Assembly (NCBI GenBank): GCA_001599715.1
Contig: BCHU01000009.1
Span: 744,001 to 808,000, forward strand
Reading direction: 5' to 3'
DNA: 64,000 nucleotides
Source: Phaeotremella fagi
Taxonomy: Eukaryota; Basidiomycota; Tremellomycetes; Tremellales; Phaeotremellaceae
A program made the position numbers and the translations under genes. The notes below the pieces were generated by a model. That model had not been told where the DNA came from. It did no database searches and saw only the letters and a list, made by a program, of their open reading frames with translations. Positions 56,875 through 64,000 of the stretch are shown here, in pieces (the stretch's first letter is position 1; each line of letters starts with the position of its first letter).

Positions 56875-58247
56875 ATGTCATCAAGTCGTGTGCCAGGATC
56901 ACCAACGCGTCGCTCAGATAGCGATAGAAAAAGGGATAGGAATGATGAGAGAGATGATAGAAGAGAAAGGGACAGGGATAGATATGACCGTTCTCGAGAT
57001 GATCACAAAAGAAGAGAACGCTCTAGAAACAGAGATGACGATGTAAAACGACAGTGAGTTCAGGTGTACTATCCATGCATTCGATCAAATCTGATGAATA
57101 TAGTCGATCACGATCACGTTCACCCCATCGTTCAAAGCATCGTGAACGTGATCGTTCTCGATCTCGCTCGCGTGAAAGGGAAGAACGAAAGCATAAATCA
57201 AGAGGAGATCAACGAAGGTCTAAATCTGAAAGTGTTAGTGGAAGTGGGAGTGATTCGGATGCTAGTGAATCAGATTCATCAGAGGATCGACGTCGTAGAA
57301 GACGACGAAGGAAAGAACGTGAAAGGGAGGACAAAGAGGTATTTTTTGGAGACCGGATATGTCTGAATGGGTTTTAGGAGCGTCGACGACGTAAAGAGAA
57401 AAAGAGAGATAAGAAGAAACGTGATGTAGGTCAAGTTTGTATGCGTTGACTCACTCGATTCGAAGAAAGGTAAAACGGCCGCGGTCACTTCGCAATGGGG
57501 TCTTCATGGTATCATCTCGGAGGCAGAGTAAGTTGTTTTTTTTGCCGATAAGGCTGACTTCGATTCCAAGTATTGCCAAGAAAGATTCGGTAGGTTCGCC
57601 AAAAAAGACGTGGCGTTGACTTGTGCCCAGGAATTCAGGTCTTGGCTAGTGGAAGAACGTAAAATCAATCCGGAAACTATTTCGAAGGATAGAAACCGTA
57701 AAGAATTTGCTACGTATGTTGAGGATTACAACACAGGTAAGATATTTTTTTGAGTTTAGGGGTGGTTGCTAATCGATGAATCAGCTACGTTGCCTCATGA
57801 GAAGGTACGTTTTTTTGGTAACAGTCTAGAGAAAGTTCGTTGACTTGGTAACAGTATTACGACATGGTTAGATACGAGATTAAAATGAATATGATAAGGA
57901 CAGGACAAGGTTTGCCTGGCGTCAACGATGGTGGATACGATCCCCTGGCGGATATGAAAGCTCATAATTCAAGTTTAAAGGTACGTCGAGTCATACCTTA
58001 AACAATTAATCAATTGGATATGGATATCTGGATGGATATAAGGATAAAGGGAATATGGCTAACGAATTCTCCGCAGTCGAGCAAGAAGGAGAAGGAAACG
58101 TTCCTTTCTAAAGAGGAGATTGCAGATTTGAGAAGAATTCAGAATGAACGGGCTGAAATTGGGAAAAGAAGACAACTTGGTTTGGACGTACCCAAGAACA
58201 TGGGTGTCAGACAGGAGGAAGTTAACATAATGTCGATAGATTACTGA
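56875..58247 (+). CDS. RS-rich protein with SCI1-like C-terminal domain
   Basis: The gene has about six exons. The first exon encodes an Arg-Asp-Glu-rich stretch (RKRDRNDERDDRRERDRDRY) and the next an Arg-Ser segment (YSRSRSRSPHRSKHRERDRS) followed by Ser-Asp/Glu and poly-Arg runs. After short exons comes a conserved-looking domain: TSQWGLHGIISEADF, then CAQEFRSWLVEERKINPETI, KEFATYVEDYNTATLPHEKY and YDMVRYEIKMNMIRTG. This W-G-x-G-I-I ... E-F-x-W-L ... F-x-x-x-E-D-x-N-T-A-T-x-P-x-x-K-Y-Y-x pattern matches the family of plant Style Cell-cycle Inhibitor 1 and its fungal relatives. The end is MGVRQEEVNIMSIDY. RS and nuclear character suggest a role near splicing. That role is inference. Confidence 0.72.
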
Positions 58248-59587
58248 AATGGAAATCTGTGCTTGTTCTTGTTCTGGCCGTTCATCTGGAATCTACAAAC
58301 TTATTCGCTGAAACGTGAAAGATAAGAATGAACGCTGCGTAATACGGAGTTCCAGACAACATGTCGTCAGCCATAAAATAGCAGCTGACTGATCTGCAAT
58401 CTAGTTATTCACTTTGGATCGCTTTCTCACGTAAGAAACGTGATCGTAGATTTGAGTTAATTGTTTTTCCAAAACATGGAGGCAAATAAAATCCAACGAA
58501 TTAAAGTGCGAGCACGAGCTCAAACGTTTACGAGATAAAGAACAAGTACGTATAGCTTATTTTTGGTTTAACGCATGAGAAGCAAAGAAAACCTCGCTGA
58601 ATTAATAGAGTTAGAGTTTTGTGGCTCGAATTAGAAACCCAGTGGCTGTGACGGGGAAGAGGAGAAGTTTGAATCCGAATATGAAAAATCTCTCACCGCT
58701 GGTAACCGTTGACCTGGTAACTGTATCATCCAATGTACCTAATTCCTACCAGCTAGTTCCGATCTAAATCGTTTCCCCGTTGAGGGGGCACTATGTGGGG
58801 CGGCAAACGAGAATCATCTGATCAAGCCTTAAAATCACTGGTCTCATGCCTCAAACCAAGTCGTGGTCTGAAGCACGCCTCAGTTTCACCCTGGGGATTA
58901 GGGAATAATTAGGACATTTTTTTTTAATATTTACGCTTCTAATTACGCAACACCTTCAACCTGACTCTGATACACCTTCCTGCCTTGCATCCTCTGCAGT
59001 AAAACCTTGGCAAGATGTGTTTTTATGGTTCAAAATTCCAGCCGTCGGGGAGCCGATTTCCGTGTCAAACGCAAAAGAAGGCTTTTTCTTGTTCTTGGTT
59101 TACCCGCAGCGAACAAGAGATTTGAGATGAAGCATTTCAATACAAAAACGCTCTCCAGATCTGAAGATCATTTTCGTATCAGTTTGCACTGAGTTACTTA
59201 TCTTCTTGTGATAACATTCAATCATTTCGTCCGCTCTCTCCGACACCCCGTTCCCCTCGAAGTGTAAAAAATAGGAACATTTTTTTCTCTTTCTCTCATT
59301 GAACGACATACATAATACAGTATCACGACTACGACCCCCACCCACATTTACGAGATATATAGCTTTTGAGTTTTAATCACTTTTTTATTTCTTCTTTCTC
59401 TAGTCAAAGCATTCGCCGATCATTTCTTCTTTTGATCATCAATTATTCTAGATCTAACTTTGTACGACATTGGTATCTTACTCTTTGATTCCTAGGTATC
59501 AATACTTTAAATACTAAGTTTACTGTTTAACTTGCTCTCATCTTTCTTTTCACGACATTCAACGAAACCAATCTATCTACTCAGATC
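58248..59587. other. 1.3-kb gene-free stretch
   Basis: No supported gene on either strand. A T9 run at about 58918-58926 could act as a Pol III terminator, but no A/B box or known RNA could be recognised before it. The right part (59350-59587), very pyrimidine-rich, is likely promoter and 5' UTR of the next gene. Confidence 0.4.
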
Positions 59588-60360
59588 ATGTCTGAACCTC
59601 TCAAACCATCGAGTGGTATCAAATCAACTCCAGCTGGTCCATCTCATCAAACTCTACCACCAGCCTCACCTCAGAGTCCAGTTCGACCTTCACACCAACG
59701 TCGACCTAGGGACGAAACACCTTCATCGTCTTCTGAACCACCACGTAAATATCGCTCAACGGTGAAAGCCGGTGCCAAGAAGTCGGTCAAAGTTGTTGCG
59801 CTACCAGTGAGTTTTTCATTCTTCCTTCTAAATTGTTTCCAATATGCAATAAAGTATTCATACTGACATCTTGCTAGGCTCATTGCTACGATTCAACTGT
59901 ATTCTCTCAATCCCCAGAACCATTTTCGGTTTATATCGATTATCCTTCACCTCCATCTTTGACGATCGATCTCAAACTTCATGCTACACGTCCAACCTAC
60001 ACACCTACCCACACCCAATCACCACTTCTAGGTTTATCCAACATCGACAACTATTGTATCAAGAAAAGAATGTCGACCATAGAACTATCTCCAACATGTT
60101 ACGACCAATGTGAATCCATTCGTCCATCAACCAAAGAAATTCCATTACAACTTCCTACTCCCTCACCATCACCTATACTCTTACCACCTCTACCCATTAA
60201 TTTCCCTACACCACCTGGACCACGTATGAGGTGTCTACCAACTTTTGAAGATATGTCAACGGATATGGAGTGCGACTTCAGGCAAGAGGAGAACGTGGCA
60301 CCTGTCGTTGGTTTAGGCTTGGGTCTTGGTTTAGATTTGGGTACTTATGGTTCTTTCTAG
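59588..60360 (+). CDS. Uncharacterised Pro-rich protein
   Basis: Two exons (59588-59806 and 59878-60360) join in frame to 233 residues. The start is MSEPLKPSSGIKSTPAGPSH. The first exon is Ser/Pro-rich with a basic KYRSTVKAGAKKSVKVVALP, and the second begins AHCYDSTVFSQSPEPFSVYI followed by DYPSPPSLTIDLKLH. The rest is Pro-rich (PLQLPTPSPSPILLPPLPIN), ending LGLGLGLDLGTYGSF. Composition suggests a largely disordered regulatory protein. No domain or catalytic motif is seen. The donor GTGAGT and CTAG acceptor are good and the joint lies between codons. Function unknown. The next gene on the same strand is a STE20-family kinase starting 375 bp downstream. Confidence 0.65.
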
Positions 60361-60735
60361 AGCAATTTTCTTTTTCGTTCGTCATGGAATCTATTACGAT
60401 TTTATCTTACTGTATTATCACCATCTATAAATATAAATACACTCATACAAGTACATATCGGTCTTTCTTCTGTCATAGATGCATTGTTTTTTTGGCCACT
60501 TGCTTCTTTTGACGGAGATTATCAGGCACCCTCGTTCCCCTGCAACATGGTGCGCTTTTGCTGCATGCTGAAGGTGATCTGCAAATGACATTGACATTTA
60601 CTTCTTTAGATTTATTACAGCTATTAGTGTTATAGCTTAGATGAGAAGATAGATATAGACCTAGACACAGACATAGACATAGATCATCAATTAGATCATG
60701 CTCAAGTCGTAACCCATTCCATCATTCCTTTCAAC
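60361..60735. other. Tandem intergenic stretch with AGATAT/GACATA repeats
   Basis: This lies between two plus-strand genes. A short purine-rich run of TAGACATAGACATAGA-like units at about 60650-60685 precedes the kinase start, probably in its 5' UTR or promoter. Nothing else was seen. Confidence 0.4.
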
Positions 60736-62748
60736 ATGTCATTCCAAAGTATGATGAATGACGACCATTGGTCAGTCTTCACATCAGATTTCTCTCATTA
60801 CGAAATAGGTCTGGATGTAGGTTTCGGAGCATCTTCGACTGTTCATTCAGCTATATTTACAGGTGTTCCAAGTCAATTACTGGAATGTGCTATCAAGATT
60901 TCGTCATCACATCCACAAGTAACTCAGTTACACAAAGAAGCTCGTTTACTCAGTCTAAGTAAACATCCGAATGTACTTAGAATACTTGCTACTTTCACCT
61001 TACCACCCAATCATGATAGGATAGCCATAGTGACTCCTTTGATATCGGGAGGGTCATTAGCTGGGATCTTGGATTGGAGATCGACTTTAGTTTCTGGCTC
61101 TAAACCTAGAGGTTTTGGATTTAGGAGGAAATCGAAGGATGAACAGAGTGTTGGGCATTTGGATGAAGAAGAGATCAAAGCTGTTTGTAAACAGGTATTG
61201 GAGGGTTTAGGTTATCTTCACGGAAAAGGCTTTCTACACGTAAGTTTATTGTTGTCATCTTGAGCTCATTCATCTCAGCGAGATCTCAAAGCTGCAAATC
61301 TGTTGTTAGCTCCTGATGGAACTATTCTATTGGCAGATCTAGGTGTCGGAGGGGATATGAATGAGGCCGAATCTCCATCAGATACTACACGACCATTACC
61401 GACGATCGAGAATCTCAATTTCAAAGCTCCACTCCCAGTGATACGACAAGACATTGCGGAAAATACAGAAAGGGGATCACTGAGGATAGATGTTGGTCCT
61501 AGATCTCCAAACTCTTCTTCCCCAAGTAAAAGAAAATCTTTCGTTGGTACACCAAGCTGGATGGCACCTGAAGTTGTCATGGGACAACGATACGATTCTA
61601 AAGCGGATATATGGAGTTTAGGGATTACATTGTTAGAACTAGCTTATGGGTTTATACCTGGATCCAAAGATATTCCTAAAAACATTCTCGTTCACACAGT
61701 TATGAATCCCGCTCCAACTCTTGACAGATCAATTGGTGACTTCAGTAAAGGTTTCAAGGATTTTGTTGATAATTGTCTGTGTAAGGATCCTGAACAGAGG
61801 TGAGTAGGAATATGGAGCGATACTTACTCTAGACCGACTGCTGTGAAATTGATGGAACACTCTTGGTTGAAGGGGGTAAAGAAGAAGGCGTTCTTGGTGG
61901 AATCATTGTTGAGTGAGTATGGTTGATTATCTTGTCTAATATCAGCCGATCTGCCTCCACTGGAACAACGACAGGAATTACATCGCATTCCTACCATCTC
62001 ATCTTTGGTCTCTCGTGCATCATCTTGGGATTTCTCAGTAACTCCAGCTATTTCGATACCCAGTTCTCCTGTCAGAAGTACACTACGAACACCCTCAATC
62101 GTTTCACCCCACGAATACTTCCCCGCTCAACCTTACCGTAATCATTCCCGCAGTTCATCAATCGTACCTCCTTCTCCCAGAGTTCCGCTGAAGCAATGGG
62201 CGGAATCAACCGCCGATCTTGATCATCCTCGACGAACAGGGAGTGAATCGGGGACCAAGAGAACACAGAATGGAGGTTTAAGACGTGGAGTGAGCGTTTC
62301 GTTCGATGACGGCGTGCGGGATAGGAAAACAGAAGAATCTCTGGTAGATTCAAAAGATGCTAACCTGATTCGTGAGGGTATAGGATTGAATGGGACGATG
62401 AGTCCAGTAATGGAGGCAACAAGGATTTTGACGGAGACTACAATACAATCACCCTTGACGTTATCCCCTGAGACTGTTTTAACCAATTTACCACTTAAAA
62501 TGGATTACACGGATTCAATGGATTCGACCAATTCAGTACCAAACCAAGAGGTCTCAATTATACAATCTGCCACGAATAATCAATTCAAGGAGGTCACTAG
62601 ATCTGAGACTCCGACTTCAAGCGATAAAAAGGGTTGGTTAAGTCGAAAAGGCTCAATCAAGAAGGACAAGGACACTGGAAGCAAGCTGGAACATAAAGAG
62701 CACAGGTCGTTGATAGGTACGTTGACGGGAAAAAAAGGTCGTAAATAA
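60736..62748 (+). CDS. STE20-family kinase, OSR1/SPAK-like
   Basis: Four exons (60736-61239, 61279-61799, 61833-61912, 61946-62748) join in frame to 635 residues. The kinase starts YEIGLDVGFGASSTVHSAIF, with the ATP Lys in LLECAIKISS, then HKEARLLSLSKHPNVLRILA. The catalytic loop HRDLKAANLLLAPDGTILLA is split by the first intron and is followed by DLGVGGDMNEAES: a Leu replaces the Phe of DFG. An insert of about 55 residues then precedes KSFVGTPSWMAPEVVMGQRY and SKADIWSLGITLLELAYGFI. The DLGV variant and FVGTPxWMAPEV are typical of Fray/OSR1/SPAK kinases. The C-terminal 250 residues are Ser/Pro/Arg-rich and lack a recognisable CCT/OSR1 C-terminal domain. It is likely a stress or osmotic signalling kinase. 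Confidence 0.85.
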
Positions 62749-64000
62749 CGTTCGACTACTGCGTTGACCGCGGAATCTGGTTAGGTTTGTTTGTATTTTG
62801 CGTTCGCGCTAGCTTGTATTATCTGATACCCACCATATGATCATACCAATTGTAAAGTATAGCTAGCTGCAACTACCTTTGACATGTGATGATACCAGCG
62901 TCCGTTGCTTTTGTCTGACCATAGGTGACCATGGTGAGATAACTTTTAGATCAGGTTTCAGACAAAGTCTCCGTTGTCCGACACATGAACTGAAAACTTT
63001 GATCACTGGAAACAGCACTAGAATGCAGGACTTGATCTTAAAGTTTCGCGCTAGAACAAAACTCTCTTGTGTTCGGCACCCGCAGACACCGTTTAGGGTG
63101 GGATTGTCTTTGATGGGAAAAGGCACTTTGGCACGAAAAGAAATCATAAACTTTGTTACTCGATTTCGTGTCTTTGATACTTAGTTACTTATGTTAAGGG
63201 TAACAATCGATCGCGTTCCCTGTTGAATTGAGCGAGTTTCTCCGGATAAGATCATCGTCAGGGGGGGTCAATAATTACTTACCAAGGAATGTTTTCGTGT
63301 TTCTTTTGTATCTCAGAGTATCGATCATTCGACAGAGAGGAGTAGATCGACTAGCTGTCAGTCGACTACTACTCAATGAAGTTGTTTGAACGAAATGGCT
63401 ACTCAAAGTTGAAAAATCGATCTATAAAGATTACGTATTTCATAAAGATACAAAAAGCCTATGACGCGAGGCGCAGCTTGGTGTCTTTGATTTTAAGTAC
63501 AAGGTTTGACAATTGTTCTCTCCAAAAGGGTAGAGAGTTTTTTCCGAACAGGGAGTATTCAGGACAAACAATTGAAATCTTTCAACGGTTGTCTCGGAAA
63601 GTTTGAGAAATCAAATAGAACTCGAGAACTTTGAATTGGAATCCTAAAAAACCCTGAAAAGAGGTTATACACACCAGTTGGGATGTTATGAACTTTATAA
63701 TAGAATTAGGACCTGAAGTTCAATTGTGTGAATAGAAAGTTTCCAGAGGAAAGGAGAAAGATAACGGCACCTTCTGGTAGGTGGCGTTGATAGCCTGAAT
63801 AATTACTTCTACCGGCGGTGACGACCCTCGGCTCGATCACCAAAGTTGATACATCTCTTCCATTGAGACATTCAACTCTATGGATAAACAATTGGGAACA
63901 ATGGGATTTGAACTTATTTGAAATCAAAGTTTGGGTTGAACAGTGAAGGACAAAGGAGCCCAGGTGAGATGGCTAAAACTTTTTTCTTTTACGGAATTAC
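62749..64000. other. Gene-free end of the window
   Basis: No supported gene was found. Several short frames (for example 62863-63147 minus and 63706-63927 minus) lack motifs and introns. A GTGATGA at 62886-62892 followed by CTGA elements was examined as a possible box C/D RNA and not accepted. A neighbouring gene may begin beyond the window. Confidence 0.4.

Noticed and set aside
62886..62993. Possible box C/D RNA (GTGATGA followed by CTGA elements)
   Set aside because: No guide complementary to rRNA was recognised and the flanks do not form a terminal stem.
1..64000. tRNA genes, CRISPR arrays, transposons
   Set aside because: I looked for T-loop and anticodon patterns, repeat-spacer arrays, terminal inverted repeats and transposase or reverse transcriptase motifs and found none convincing; a tRNAscan and repeat search would be needed to be certain.

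Overview
This window is nuclear DNA from a fungus, most likely a tremellomycete basidiomycete (Cryptococcus/Kwoniella/Tremella-like). The reasons are dense coding on both strands, many 40-70 nt introns with GTNNGT donors, CTAAC-type branch sites and short AG acceptors, a fused alpha-beta tryptophan synthase, complete urate-breakdown and arsenite-efflux type genes, and a CAP10/GT90 glycosyltransferase of the kind expanded in encapsulated Tremellales. The genus cannot be fixed from sequence reading alone. No bacterial operons, CRISPR arrays, transposons or convincing tRNAs were seen. Most genes have several exons, so coordinates are gene extents; exon joints that I could verify by reading frame are given in the entries.

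Layout. 0.5-4.1 kb: a long Ser-rich protein of unknown function. 4.3-10.2 kb: OHCU decarboxylase (uric acid catabolism), an ACR3-type arsenite permease, an 80-residue TFIIH subunit Tfb5, and a HOS3-type histone deacetylase. 10.6-17.4 kb: a tandem-bromodomain RSC4-like protein, a SAM methyltransferase, a DUF1772-like membrane protein, and a KPWE-motif protein that resembles the peroxin PEX39. 18-21.3 kb: ribosomal proteins uL30 (RPL7) and P1, and sulfiredoxin. 22-27.2 kb: an Asp-Asn repeat protein, a cystathionine beta-synthase core enzyme, and a GNL1-type circularly permuted GTPase. 27.6-38.7 kb: a CAP10-family glycosyltransferase, exosome subunit RRP43, RNA polymerase III subunit RPC37, the CDC7 kinase and tryptophan synthase. 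38.9-51.1 kb: mostly genes of unknown function, including a single-pass membrane protein, a DM9-repeat protein with a CBM5/12-like N-terminus, two adjacent intronless genes and an orphan exon-like fragment. 51.3-62.7 kb: the TFIIH helicase XPB/SSL2, the SSU-processome protein SOF1, an SCI1-like RS protein, an unknown protein and a STE20-family kinase.

The core genes are dominated by gene expression and ribosome production: two TFIIH subunits (Tfb5 and XPB), Pol III RPC37, exosome RRP43, SOF1, GNL1, RPL7, RPP1, an RSC-like bromodomain protein and a HOS3-like deacetylase. They do not form a functional cluster. Several are divergently paired over short shared promoters (RRP43/RPC37, CDC7/TRP5, XPB/SOF1).

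The most noteworthy observations are: (1) a candidate intronic box C/D snoRNA in RPL7 with 13 nt of complementarity to a conserved large-subunit rRNA segment, in the same host gene as yeast snR39/snR59; (2) the PEX39-like KPWE protein; (3) the CBM-DM9 architecture; (4) very small exons (8, 12 and 16 nt) and start-codon-only exons; and (5) a 47.5-50.6 kb accessory-looking segment with intronless orphan genes.
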